DNA of 64,000 nucleotides from Blastomyces gilchristii SLH14081. Lineage: Eukaryota; Ascomycota; Eurotiomycetes; Onygenales; Ajellomycetaceae. This document shows, one piece after another, positions 34,322 to 46,733 of this stretch. The stretch lies in contig NW_003101665.1 in the NCBI RefSeq assembly GCF_000003855.2, positions 910,828 to 974,827 on the forward strand. Direction: 5' to 3'. The number at the start of each line of letters is the position of its first letter. The first letter of the stretch is position 1. Made by a program: the position numbers and the translations under genes. The notes beneath the pieces were generated by a model, which did not search any database, was not told where the DNA came from, and saw only the letters and a program-made list of their open reading frames with translations.

Positions 34322-35504
34322 CAGCCAGTCCAGTTCTCAGGGTCGAAAGCGACCTGCAACATCTGCTCCATCTATAAAAAGCAGAGAAACGCAGAGCACC
34401 GAAATCACCAAAACCACCAGCACCACAGCTTATAAACGTAACTTCGAACAGAAACTAATCGATCACGGTGTCTATCCCCCAGAATACGAGTATCCTAATG
34501 GTCAGATCCCGCCAATACCGAACAACTGGTGGGACATTAATGAAAGATTAGTCAGACCTCGATCTTCTCTTTCACCATCAAAATTTTCTGACAAAGAATT
34601 CAAAGAATTCAAGAAGGCAGATGCACATGCATCTAAAGAGCAACCAGTAACGGTCTCGGTGATTCCAATTATTGAAGGCAAGATGCGTGACGCCAAATGT
34701 GCCGGAGGTGGATACCCATTTGGAAACCTTGCTCCCCTGACAGACGGGACTCTTGCCGCTGGTAAGCCAGATCATTTCTACGGAGCTCGACCTGAACAGC
34801 TTGACCGAAATATTCGCAATGAGCTCAATGATCTTATCATTCCTTCGACACAGGACAGTCTTCCAATGGCGCCAAATTTCTTTCTGGAAGCAAAGGGACC
34901 CGATGGGTCTGCTGCTGTAGCTAGAAGACAGGCTTGCTATGATGGCGCGTTGGGTGCTCGAGGTATTCAGAGTCTTCAGTCATATGGGCAAGATAACCCA
35001 GCCTATGATCACAAGGCTTATACTATTACATCAACATACCACGATGGGACGCTCAAGTTATACACCTCTCATTGCACGAAGCCAACCGATTCTGGAAATC
35101 GTCCTGAATATTTTATGACTCAACTCAATACTTGGGGCATGACTGGCAATGCAGATACCTTTCGGCATGGAGCTACTGCATATCGAAATGCCCGTGACTG
35201 GGCGAAGGAAGCGAGAGACGCACTTATTGAGGCTGCGAACGGAAAGGTTCCAGGAGTGTGTACAGAATCTCAGTCTTTTGCATCATCTGGCAGTGGGACA
35301 GTTTCTTTTTCAACGGCTGGCCCAGTTTTCGTGGAGTCTGATACTTCAGCTGACGAAACGGACTCTGAGTATGTGGACGCCCCGCAATGGAGCTTTACAG
35401 ATCATATTGGAGACGAGGTGGAAGAGGGAGATGGTAATACCCTAGAAATAGGTAGGGGACAATTCAAAAGGCAAAAGTTGGAGGCAAGAAAATGCCACGT
35501 CTGA
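34293..35504 (+). CDS. Fungal DUF protein with PD-(D/E)XK-like motif
   Basis: 403 aa if started at ATG 34293. A conserved core runs from ~residue 48 to ~320: AYKRNFEQKLIDHGVYPP, then SVIPIIEGKMRDAKC, GTLAAGKPDHFYGARPEQLDR, then NFFLEAKGPDGSAAVARRQACYDGALGARG and TSTYHDGTLKLYTSH. I recognise it as a multi-copy Eurotiales family (DUF7924-like). The E-x-K in FFLEAKG followed by a conserved RQA fits a PD-(D/E)XK nuclease-type fold, but catalysis is not shown. The first ~10 codons lie inside the inverted-repeat arm (edge 34321), so the native N-terminus was replaced or lost and the ATG is supplied by the repeat. The sequence is otherwise undamaged despite the RIP-degraded DNA beside it. Confidence 0.7.
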   Translation: MLILPKISPSSQSSSQGRKRPATSAPSIKSRETQSTEITKTTSTTAYKRNFEQKLIDHGVYPPEYEYPNGQIPPIPNNWWDINERLVRPRSSLSPSKFSDKEFKEFKKADAHASKEQPVTVSVIPIIEGKMRDAKCAGGGYPFGNLAPLTDGTLAAGKPDHFYGARPEQLDRNIRNELNDLIIPSTQDSLPMAPNFFLEAKGPDGSAAVARRQACYDGALGARGIQSLQSYGQDNPAYDHKAYTITSTYHDGTLKLYTSHCTKPTDSGNRPEYFMTQLNTWGMTGNADTFRHGATAYRNARDWAKEARDALIEAANGKVPGVCTESQSFASSGSGTVSFSTAGPVFVESDTSADETDSEYVDAPQWSFTDHIGDEVEEGDGNTLEIGRGQFKRQKLEARKCHV

Positions 35505-37644
35505 TAAATGATTGACCATACCTTGTACACAAGTTGTCAGAAGTTAGAAGGAGCTTCCATCAAGTTTACCTACTGCATCACATGGAAGGAATGGATATCA
35601 TTCCACTTTGAGATTATATTCATGAAACCATGGCCTTGCTCTCTTCTGTGACACATTTTTATAGGGAGAACCCGGCAGTTTCCATTGCTAATTAGAGCTC
35701 ACTTTCCACCACGATGTTAACTCCACAACCTCTTATGTATATTGTGTCTTATTCCTTTCCGTTAAGCGTTTGCCACCTACAAAGTGACACGCTTCGTCAA
35801 ACCGCTGAACAGGTTGTGCATCAGGAGTTCCTTCTGACGAGGCAGGCGGTAGGAAGTTAGGGCAGTCCGTTATTATTGCAAACCGATCATTTACATTGGC
35901 CCACCTGCATGTCATCCCGCTCTAAAGCCTTCGCATTTAGGCAGGTGACTTGGTTCTGGGACCGGTAAATGCGTATCACATCCATTTGCCGTTTTGCCGC
36001 ATGTTCCCTTCCGGGCCGTCCCCTTTACTAACGCACGACGATAGGTATATTGCTGGGAATTGCTTCTGTGCCTCAGATTGCTGTCAGTCACAGCAGCTCT
36101 GCTCATCCTTTTTAGGCAGCTGTGACCGCCTATGGCTGCCTTGCGTGAACCAATCGTTTCGTGCAACATGCTGTGTAACTTGCCACGTCGACAATATCCC
36201 TGCGATATGCTGAGCGAATCAAGTTCTCTATCCATCCCCGTATCAAGATTGTCACACAATACAAGCGTGTGCAGATATCCCTATCAATGCAAGAATAGCT
36301 AGAGATGAAGTGGATACCGTGATCGAGCTTTCCAAATTTCTTACTCACTGGGCTCACGGTCTTACTGCACAACCACTGCCAATGCCTGCCCCCCAATGAT
36401 CAGCATTGTAACTATCTTAGTGAATAACGTAGCCATCAGAACATATCCTTTGGGTGACTCTCTAAACGTCTTTGCACTCGCTAGTTCTACCCACAATTTG
36501 GTAGTGATTTGAACATTGTTATCTCTGATTTTTTATTTAATTTCCTGCTTTGCTTCTTGAGGTTTGTTGTTGATGAGCGGTAGTGATCATGCATCCAAGT
36601 CGTCTCTAGCCATGATTTATATGCTGGTAGTTTTTAATCATTCAAAATAATGGAACCAAATCTGCTATCGTGGATATCAGGGCAAATATAGAAGTATACA
36701 TATGAAACCTCGACTTCAAAAATCCAGGAATCCAATACCTCCCTGGTTCACGTGACAATCAACGGACCAGGACCTAGTTCAGCCGAAACAAAAGCCGTTC
36801 ACAAAATAGGAAGGAAGCAGAAATGTGAAGGTCACGTGGCGAGAACGTGGCTGAGCATATGGGCCAAGCCACATGCATTTTCCCCCCATCTTGAGCCTCG
36901 CTTTTCAGTTTTCAGGACCTTGTTTACAAAGCTCAAACTCCAGCGCAAAATCCGCCAACTAGGCTGATCTGGATGGAGATTCTTGAGTCATAATTATGAC
37001 CAACGGTTCATTACCGCGTTGAAACCCAACACGGATCTGCTGGGGGCGAGCGCTGCAGATGCCATCACCAAACAAATACCCGAGACTGGTTTGTCAGGCC
37101 GCTCGAGCCTACTCTGCTTGTGACTCATGATTCTACTCTCCTGTGCCATTCGCCCTCCTCTAAGTCTCGCAGAGGCACTGTGTCAGGCGGTGTCGAGATA
37201 TCAACCAATGAACCTCCCGCCAAGGCTGGAGCCTAGTCGACTGCCGAATGTAATCAAGCAAACAACCATAAAATTGATTACGATGAATCTGAGTCGATAT
37301 CACCAGCAGTTCGGGCACCAAGTCCTCCTGGGCATAGAGAGGAGTTTCTGTGAACATAAGGATCATTCTAAGCTCAGCATGTGTCTCTCTCCTGATTGAT
37401 GATTTTTTTTAAAAATAGAAAAAATGGAAATACGTGCCACTAGAGATGGAGCAAATTATTGAATGCCATTCTCTACCTCAGACCAGTGTTGCGGCGCTTA
37501 CTCCTACCATGTTTTATAAGCATAAATAGACCCAGGCTGCAGGCATGCGATGTTGTTGACTTCTACCACTTTATTTGACTATCTTACTTAATAATCCTTC
37601 ACAACAGCATTTTCCTTGAATTGTGTCTTTACAGTCTAGCCACC
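35505..37644. other. Intergenic, 2.1 kb
   Basis: Several overlapping short ORFs (for example 36259-35912 -, 36752-36967 +) have no domain or splice support. Composition is ordinary, so this is island DNA, not degraded repeat. A TA-rich element near 37515-37525 may be the promoter of the next gene. Confidence 0.4.
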
Positions 37645-37989
37645 ATGTACAGAGCCTGCCAAGCCATCAAGAATATCACTACCTCAACTGGAAAACAAAT
37701 CGCCGTCGCATATGTCACGAAGACTGACACTTGGGAGCGCGCCTTTCTTTCCCAGAGCATCCAAAACGAGTTCGCTACGGTTGCTGAAAAGTACAAAGAC
37801 ACTCTGAAGCCTGAGACCATCAAAGTGGCCATGAAGTTAGTCCTGTGTCCAACCATTTGTTGTCTCTTCGCTTACACCTTATCTAGGGAGGCCGAGCATC
37901 CGAGCCAAAACGATCCCGTGAGGCATTTCACCGCCTTCGAGCTCGACGAGGATGAAAATGTTGTTGCATCAAAGCACTACTATAAGTGA
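37645..37989 (+). CDS. 97-aa protein (2 exons), unknown function
   Basis: Exon 1 is 37645-37835 and exon 2 is 37887-37989. The start context GCCACCATG is strong. The intron (51 bp) has donor GTTAGT, branch CTTACAC-like and acceptor ATCTAG; the phase-2 splice gives AMKEAEHPSQND. Product starts MYRACQAIKNITTSTGKQ, has a helical middle (SIQNEFATVAEKYKDTL) and an acidic end (FELDEDENVVASKHYYK). No signal peptide or membrane segment is visible. No family was recognised. It lies between the DUF gene and the kinase inside the island. Confidence 0.6.
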   Translation: MYRACQAIKNITTSTGKQIAVAYVTKTDTWERAFLSQSIQNEFATVAEKYKDTLKPETIKVAMKLVLCPTICCLFAYTLSREAEHPSQNDPVRHFTAFELDEDENVVASKHYYK

Positions 37990-38308
37990 AGAACAGCGAC
38001 AGCGCTGGGAATTGTTCATGGATGGTCTTGGGATCGCTAGAAATATAAAATTGCAAAATATGATTTAAGTGGACACGTTAAGTTCAGATGAAAAATTTCA
38101 CAGTAACATGAAGTATCTGATATATTGAAAGTCACGTGATGATGATGGATAAGCCTAAAATTGGAGAGAAAACGCAACAAACCTGCCAAGCCAACCAATC
38201 CGGTCTAACTCCAATATGTAATCAGTCAACATACACATCGCCTACGTATCAACTTTGCTCAATATGTTCTTTGTCAGAAAAATATCTTAGTCTCTCACAA
38301 ATTTTGGG

Positions 38309-39432
38309 ATGAATATGGCACCTCCATCCAGTGAATTGGTTGGTGCTGCTGGATGTCGCTATCTCTTCAAACAACTGATTCAGGAAAGACCACATCTTGG
38401 TCGCGTTTGGTTGGCAACGTGCGAGCATACCCACCCCATCATATAGTGTAGCTTGGTGAACTGACAGCGCTCCAGGTCTGGACAAGACAAATTCATTTTG
38501 AAGGACATCCCCAAGACCATTTTCTCAAACTTTAATGAGGACATACGCCCGCGGCTTCGTGAAAGCCCATTTCTACGGTTACCACATGACACGATACCGG
38601 ATCAGCGGATATTCGTGTACAAGTACATGGATGATGACTTTCTGAGCCTTGTTAGAAAGCAAATATCCATGCAAGCCAGGAAGCAGATTTTAAAAGCCAG
38701 TTTGCAAGGGATTGCTGAGCTTCACAGCCACGATATTGTCCATTTAGGTGAAGTAAGCACTCTTCAGTCTCATAGTGTAAGACTAATTGATTCCAGATAT
38801 CAAACCCGACAATATCATGATCAATTACTGTGATACTGGTAAAGAGACAATTGTTGAGCAGGTTCAGGTCATCGATCTCGAAAACGCGGCTTATCTCCCT
38901 AAAGGGAGGTGCATCAAAGGGATGTTAGCCGGCAATGATAGCTGGCGTAGCCCAGAGGGCCACTTTAAAGGCGAGCTTAGCAAGCCTTCTGACATCTTCT
39001 CCTTCGCAGCCGTGGTACGTTGCACTTGTGATTAGACTCTTATCTAGCTAACTGACTCAGTGCATCTATGCTATGCTCGGACAAGTCATCTTTGGAGCCG
39101 ATGAGGATTTGCAGAAACATGAATCACAAGGCGCATTCCCTCATGTCATTCGCCTGCAACGTCAGGTTTCTTTTTTTGGGGACCGAGAAGGATTGAACGG
39201 GCTCATGAAACACGTTGGTGACGAGGAGGTCAACCGCCAGGTCCTTGGATTCCTCTGGGATGATCGGGTGGCAGAATATCATTCCTACAAGCCATTTTCA
39301 GATTGGCCGAATGTCAATGACGACAAGTTCAAGGATGTTATCCATCAGATGACAAACTTGGATCCTCAAAAACGGGCAACAGCGCGCGAAGTGTTGGAGC
39401 ACCCCTGGTTTGCTGGTTGTGAGCTTTATTAA
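38309..39432 (+). CDS. Protein kinase, intact (4 exons)
   Basis: Exons 38309-38418, 38476-38747, 38797-39014 and 39061-39432; 323 aa. Introns: GTGCGA/CTGAC/TCCAG (57 bp), GTGAAG/CTAAT/TCCAG (49 bp) and GTACGT/CTAAC-CTGAC/CTCAG (46 bp). The second donor was chosen over a nearby GTAAGC because only it rebuilds the catalytic loop. Motifs: LGRVWLAT in the P-loop position, the ATP-binding Lys in FILKDI, catalytic loop HLDIKPDN, VIDLEN in place of DFG, SPEG in place of APE, and a C-terminal helix ending EHPWFAG, as in Ser/Thr kinases. The DFG Phe-Gly replaced by Leu-Glu is unusual, but the metal-binding Asp is kept. Substrate unknown. It is undamaged and bounded by degraded repeats. Confidence 0.8.
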
Positions 39433-39971
39433 GTGTCCTGAATATATACCTGTGGAGAGCTGTGGGTTGTCCCTGGAAAGATAAGGACACTGCCAATCAA
39501 GACTACCCTCACCAGCCTACCAAGGGCCGTTAATTAACAGCTAGGAGAGGCCACCTTATGGTCGATCATGATATCACTTTCATGATCAGCATTACGGTCG
39601 GGTGCTAGTAGAGTCCAGCTGACATATCAAAGGCTATTCACATCTCTTCTCCGAGTTCCTTTCCTGTTTGCCCTTTTTCTTTTTTGGATTTCTTAACCCC
39701 TCCAGGCTGCGCATGAAGGCCAAATGAACAACTTTACCAGCGATTCCAGTCAATCCACCTCCAAACCCTGGGCGCAACACCACCAATACAGCATACGAAG
39801 CTAGCGACATCCACAATGTAGGGGTTTGGCATGGCTTCAACTTGAACGCACTGCTGCAACGATCACCCGCTCTTACATATACGCACTTGAATGGCAATGG
39901 AAAATGGCATAATAAATGTTCGTGTATCTGGTCTAGTTGTCCACCAGGTTGATATTTGTGCTTGACTTGTA
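39433..39971 (-). other. Island end; uncertain minus ORF 39996-39634
   Basis: A 120-aa minus-strand ORF starts inside the right repeat arm (ATG at 39996) and runs into the island (VVLRPGFGGGLTGIAGKVVHLAF, cut short here, then a basic tail). Its first codons are the counterpart of those of the 34293 gene because both come from the inner end of the inverted repeat. No family was recognised; it may be fortuitous. Confidence 0.25.
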
Positions 39972-42900
39972 GACGGAGAAATTTTGAGCAAAACAAGCAT
40001 TTAGCACGCGATCTATATAGTGACTGTCTGAGCTTTTTTTTCAGTGATAGAAAATGTCTTTTCTATCTCTAAGATATTCAAGTTTTTTCATTCTATGTTG
40101 TACTGTCACTTCATGAACATTGTATACATCAATTCTTTGAGCAAGTTCACTTCAGATTAAGATAATTATTGAGAGCAGTATCTGCAACTTCTACAGCAGT
40201 CTTTTTATATAATATTAAGTAATCAGATATCTACAATCTTTTTACTTTATCTAATATTATTTAGAAAATAATTATATAGTTAAGAGAAGCAGAACTTACT
40301 AAATATTATAGATTTTTTCTTAAAGAAGTCTAAATCATAATATCATCAGAGTAAGTAAAGTATATAATAGTATTATAGAGAATAAGTAGCAGTGATTTAA
40401 GTTTATTTAATTCATAGACAGATGTGTTTTTTTATATTCAGTTTAACCTGTCATTTCAATTAAATCAGAGACAGTGATTGTTAAAAATAGTTAATCTTAG
40501 AAAAGAAAAGATAAGTCTGAGTTTTCTTTTTAGATTTAGTTTATCTGCACTAAGATGATCAATTTAAACTTAATTAAAGAGACTTTTACTCTTAAAATAT
40601 ATAACTTGATTTATTTTTAGAAGTTATATCATCTGTCTACATTTATTTATTATGATAGAATTCTGATAACATTATAGTTAAAAATAGTTTTAATTGTTTT
40701 ATTAATATTTATAATTTCTTTTTATTAACAGCTACAATATCAAGCATATCAGAAAGATATTAAGGCATGATTTTAAGATATAAATTATAATACAGATGTC
40801 AAAGTAATTCAAGATCTTAATAATCACACTGAATAATCTGAAAATATAAGTATTGAAAGTACTGTTTTTCTATTTCAGTCAGCTTATTTAGTAAGAGTAA
40901 GAGTAAATATCACTCAGTATTATTTCAGCTGTCTATTTTCAGTACTTTATAATATAAATTATATAAATCTGCAGTTATTCATTGTTTTTTCACTAAAATA
41001 TAGATATTTATAATTAAATATTTATCTGAAGCACTTTTTTCTGTGCTTAATAGCAGAGAATTTATATATATACAGAGTAATTTATTTTCTTAAGATATTT
41101 CTCTTACACTTAATATAATCATAACTTTGATACAGCTCTCAGAGAAAGATGATTTCTTAAAAATCAGCTATTATAAGCTTAAAAATTATTATTTTTATAA
41201 ATTTCAAGATATCTTTAATTCTCAGAATATCTCTTAGATTTGAGAGAATTATACTTTTTTTTAAGAGATTTTAATTAACTTATCTTAAGATAGTCACTTA
41301 TAATATTACTACTCTTAATATCTGAGATTTATACTTTATATCAGAATATCATGATTTCTGAGATATTTTATAATCTCAAGATATCTTTAGTTCTCAGAAT
41401 ACTTTTATATAAGAGAGATCTTTATTTTTAGAATATTATAAAATTCTGAGAAGATTTAATCATATTTTAAATCTATAAAGTTATAATTCTGAGATAATTT
41501 AAAGTCTACATTCTTGATCTTATTACAAGATAAAAAGTATTTAAAAATTATTAACTTATATATCTACTTTCAGTATACTGTTATATCTCTCAGTATCTCT
41601 TATCAGCTCTTTATATATTTAATCTTTCATTTTACACTCTCTTAATTATCAGTAAAGAGATTGAGATCTCAGCTCAGAGTACTATTTAAATACTATAATC
41701 TAAGTATTTTCTAGCTCAGCTATCTGACTGCTTCTAAGTACAGTCTATTCAGTCTTAAGAGTTCTTAATTTATAAGTTTGAATTCATAGTCAGTGTATTA
41801 TTCAGTTAATAGAAGTTAATAAAATATTATAAATTTATTAGTACTTATAGAAGAGATAGAGTATCTGTATATTTAAACTTATAATTCAAGTCAGTATCAC
41901 AGCTGTGTAAGACATTCTTAATATTTTAAGAGATTAACTAACTTATCTTCTGAAGAAAGATATTATAATACTTATATAAGATATTCAGAAAGATATAAAA
42001 CAGCTTACTTAATATTCTTTTAACTCTGATTGAGATTAACTGTATAAACTTTTATTTTATTATAATAATACACTTATCAGTCTTAATTTATAATTCACTG
42101 TATAATATCAGTATAAGAAGTTCTCACAAAAACTTCTACTATAGTAGATATTAATTATATACTGAGTTAAGTCAGTTCTTCAGCTTTATATACTTTTCTT
42201 AATATTTCTGATCATTGACTGAGAGATTCACTTTATTTAGACTGGCCGCTGGAATCATGAATTTCATGTTTGATCTCATTTGATCTGGTCTCATACATTT
42301 CTTGGCGTGAATCCTGCTGGGACTGGCCATCAAAAAAACATGTAAAGTGACTATATATCAGATCTTAAAATGAAACCATGACTTGAAAAAAATAAGAAAG
42401 TGGTCTCATTTAATTCCATTTAGTCCCATTCTTGGCATAAAGTTACTATTTTTAGACATTTTAAGGTTTTTTTTAGACTATTTTTAATTTTTAAAAAAGT
42501 AATGCTTTTTGATAACACTCAAATGAGATTTAAAGTCATTTAAAGCAATAAAAATAATTTAAATTGAGAAGTGGAAATCATGATTCCATTTGGAAAATGT
42601 GACAAGAGTAGACAGTAAGTCTCACTGAGACAGTATGAGACTACTATCTAATGTTAAAACCGTGTAATGGGATCAGTCAAATTGATAATGAGACTATCAA
42701 AAAATCTGGTCCTGGTCCCAGACACAGTCACACGGTCAGTCTAACTTTATTCAGTAGCTTGAGATAAGAATAGAATATAATCAGTAGATTTCAGAAAATG
42801 TAGATATTAACTCAGTCTAAAGTATTAGTATCTTTAACTAGCTTTCTGATATTCTATTTCACTATTATCAGTGCTAACTTTTAATATTTATAGTGATTCT

Positions 42901-45900
42901 TGTGATGAAGTTATTAATTCAATAGATATATTAGAAAAAATCAGTAAAGTATTATATAAATTACAGTTTCTATATCTAGTATATCTAGAATACTTATCAG
43001 TATTATATTATTTTCTATAGAATATAATATAATTAAGTCATTATACTGTTGAGTAGTAGTGCATGTCTCAGCTAGCTATTTAATAGCTACAGAGCTTATA
43101 ATAATGAAAAATAGTTATATTAAAAAAGATGCTTTTCAGTGATATTTCATATCACTCTATTAAATCAGAATGATATACATATTATCAGACTTAAATATCT
43201 TATTTAAGATAACTATAAGTTCTGTAAATAACTTAATATTGTAAGATTAACTGATCTTACTCAGAGATCTGAATCTTTTTTTTCATAATTTTAAAATATT
43301 TGTATCAGTTTCTTAATTATAGAGATTCTTTCTTATATCTCTGAATAATATCAGTTAATCACTGATAGTTAATACTTCTATACTTTTAACTTCTCTATAG
43401 CTTAGTCTATTTATCAGATCTTTACTTAATATCTCATACTTCTCTTTTATATTTATAAAATTTCTAGTAATCAGATCACTAGCTGTTTTAGATATTTTAC
43501 TAGAATTTAATATAATAAGTGAATTACTGAAGAGGTTTTCAGATCTGAGATAAATTAATAGTAATAAGAAATCACTTTCTGAAGATAATATTATATCTGA
43601 TAATCTATACATTGTATCAGATAAGAGACTCAGAATCTTTATTCATAATACTTTATCAATATATAATAAGTTATTAACTTATATTATAAATGAAGAGTCA
43701 CTGATCACTGTAGATAAATATAAATAAGAGAAAAAAGTAAAAATATCAGAGATTTAATCTGTATAATTAATAATTAATAAAGTATAGATGAAATGAATAT
43801 GAGTATATTACTCTATAATATATCTTATATTATCAGCTAGTTTTCAGAGTTAAGATCTTATAAAGTCAGATAAACACTTTTCACACTGATATAGCTGAAA
43901 AATAAGAGACTAAATTTAATTATAGATATAGTCTGTAAATCTTGTATTATTCTATAAATAAACTAGAGAATCAGAACTCAGTTCTGCTGTACAGATAGTT
44001 ATTATTATTAAATTATTAAACTTCTGTAAGAAAGTGATTCAAAGAAACCTATCTTCTGAAATATTGATAAATCAAGTGATACTAAGACTAAGATAATTAA
44101 TGAAGAAATTATAGATAAGACTTATCTATAACTCACTTTATTATTAACAGCATGTATTAATTAAAATATAACTGATATTTATATCATTCAGAATATTAAT
44201 TATATTTTAAATAATTTAATAGTTATTTATTATTCTCTGCACTGTGTCTTTTCTACAGTTATAAGATACTTAGTATCTCTTTATTCAGTGATAAAAAATG
44301 ATGAGTAAGATGAAGTTTCTTGAACAGTGTTCTTGAAGTGAATAATAGTACTTGATATTATAGATACTTTCAGAAGCTCAAATCTAAAAATAGAAAATAT
44401 AAAATGACAGAGATTCTGAAAAAATTAACTTTTAAATATTACTCTACAAAAGTTAGCTTTTAATTTCATAGTGTATATATTTCTTATTAAAATTTATGAA
44501 GAGAAAACTTTGAGTTTAACTCAATCTTAAATCTATATTAGTTGAAAATTGCAATTTTCATTACAAATTTCAATGAAAAAGAAATTATTTAAAAAAAAAA
44601 AAAGATCATCTCTTATAACAAACAGAATCAAAGACAGCAGGTTTGATTCAAAAATAGTTTTAATTATTTCATTCATTTTTTCCATTTCTTTTTATTATAT
44701 TATATATAATATATCAATATCTAAGGCAATGCAAGTCTCACTACAATATTAACTTTTTAAAATGTGAATTATAATGCAATTATCTCTATCTCTTTATCAG
44801 TTATTTAAATTCTTAGTTTCAAAAAAATATATATTTTAAGAACTGATAATTACTTTTACAAGATAGTTTTTATCTTAAGTCATTTCTATTATACTGCTGT
44901 TTTATTACAAGTCACATTTTATTATAAGTCATTTTTCAAGAAGGTCTTGAGACATTGCAAGTCATGATGTGAGTCATGATTTTAAATCACAATATTATAA
45001 TTAAAGTATGTAAGCATTATAGTAAAATAACTGATTATCTGAAATAATATTTAATAGAAGTACACTTTTCAAAAGTAACTCTTAACTTAATAAAGACAGA
45101 TTATCATATTTCTAGATAATACTTATTTATAACTATAAATTAAGATCTCTTTTTATAATGTTAAGAGATAACTCTCATTTCAGATTCTCTATCTTTATTA
45201 AAATCAAATTCTACATTATACAATTATTAAAGTATATTAAGAAGTCATGAACTGTGCACAGTAGTCTCATACAGATATATTATCAATGAAAAGATATACT
45301 TTAACATATACTATATAACTACTTTGATAACTATTACTGCAAAGATATCTATCTTCTCATTCATGAAGATAATCAGTACTTTATAATTAATTTTAACAAG
45401 TCTGATACTTCAAGCAGTCACTTTTTATTATCAGATAAAGATATAGTAAGTGTCATATTCAGTACAGCTCTGAAAAGACATACTCTGACAGTAATAGAAG
45501 AAACATTATTCTTCTTCAGCTTAAATAATATATGAGAACTACACAAAATATCTGAAGCTCAGAGAAAAGAAGGAGATTATACAAGAAAAACTTGAGAATA
45601 AGAGTGAATAGATGAAAATTTATTTATTATAAATTACAATGTAAAAAGACTTTTAAAAAGTATTACTATAAATATCAATATCTATATCTTTTATAAACAT
45701 TAATTAAATTTTTATGTAAATCTACAGTTCTTCAATGATTATTTGATATTCTTAAGACATTTCTTCTTTAAAGTCTGTGAGATAATTGTTTTAATTCTTT
45801 GAGTGCTCTCTAAGCTTGAGAAAGACTACACTTTAATATCAAATATCACAGTCCTTTAGTTCCTGAAAACCTCCTTAAACTTAAGAAGGCTCACACTTGT

Positions 45901-45951
45901 TTTTTAGATTTTTGAATTTCAAACTTTTCTCTATTCATGATCTTTATCTAT
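39972..45951. repeat. Right arm of the ~5.5-kb inverted repeat
   Basis: Inverted counterpart of 28832-34321. 5980 bp long, or 5466 bp after removing the 506-bp hAT and one 8-bp duplication, which equals the left arm within ~25 bp. Same AT-rich, CC/GG/CG-poor composition. The outer edge abuts the LINE fragment at 45957. Confidence 0.85.
42230..42751. mobile_element. 506-bp hAT-type element with 8-bp target duplication
   Basis: Element 42238-42743, flanked by ACTTTATT at 42230-42237 and 42744-42751. Ends: TAGACTGGCCG on the left, and TAGACTGACCG when the right end is read on the other strand (10 of 11 match). An 8-bp duplication with short TIRs is the hAT hallmark. The left arm (near 32135) has the uninterrupted site with a single ACTTTATT equivalent, so the empty site is visible. 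It has no transposase ORF, so it is non-autonomous. It retains GG, CC and CG, so it inserted after the arm was degraded. Confidence 0.88.
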
Positions 45952-45956
45952 GTGCA

Positions 45957-46733
45957 ATGTACGCCGCGGAGCTCAGGGGCCTGATGCTGGCGCTGCAGAT
46001 TGTGCTCGACGCCCATGCGGCTGGCACCGCTCCCGGCAAATGCGCCATCTTCACTGACAACCAAGCTGCCGTCCAAGCGATACGAAACCCAAAGCACCCA
46101 TCCGGCCAGTATATCCTTGCTGAGGCCATACGAGCGCTCGACCGGCTCCGGGCCCTCGGATGGGAGGTGCAGTTTCACTGGATTCCAGCACACCTCGGAG
46201 TGCCGGGAAACGAAGAAGCAGACAGACTGGCAAAGCGGGCCGCTAACCCTGCCTTAAACACTGAACAACCTGAACCGGGTCAGATATGGACGCTGCTGGC
46301 AACCACAAAATCCACCATCCGTCAGGCGATGAAGGGCGAATGGGAACAGGCAAAACATGGCAGAGATCTCTTCCGACTCGGGGCTCGACCCGGAAAAGTG
46401 ATTCTCGACACACACATGGGAACACACAGAGCGATCACGCAGATGCGAACAGGCAAGATCAGCCTCCATGCTTACCTCCACGCCATTAATAAGGCCGACA
46501 CAGACAAATGCCAGTGCGGGTACGGACCGCAGACCGTAAGACACATCCTTCTGGAATGCCGGAACTGGGCAGAAGAACGACATCGAATGTGGGCAGGCAA
46601 GTCTCCATGCGTGGACATCAAACGCATTCTGTGTAGCTCGTCAATGGCGGTACAAGCAGCAAAGATGATAATCAGGACAGGACTCCTGGGTCAATTCCAG
46701 GCGGTCCCGCCCACAGTGCTCCAATATAATTAG
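45957..46733 (+). pseudogene. 5'-truncated LINE: RNase H and C-terminal finger
   Basis: Undamaged frame from 45957 to TAG/TAA-type stop at 46733 (about 258 aa). RNase [11 protein letters not shown] (Glu), [12 protein letters not shown] (Asp), [21 protein letters not shown] (PGNEEAD box, Asp). It is followed by the C-terminal finger [17 protein letters not shown], typical of Tad1-clade LINEs. RT and everything upstream are missing; the sequence starts exactly where the right inverted-repeat arm ends. It is not RIP-like damaged, unlike the other LINE copies, so it is younger or was protected. Confidence 0.85.

Noticed and set aside
35733..36396. Overlapping minus-strand ORFs in the island
   Set aside because: No domain, no consistent splice signals and mutual overlap in different frames.
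28832..45951. The inverted repeat as terminal repeats of a known Starship or Maverick element
   Set aside because: No tyrosine recombinase captain, integrase or polymerase could be read, and no target duplication was found.
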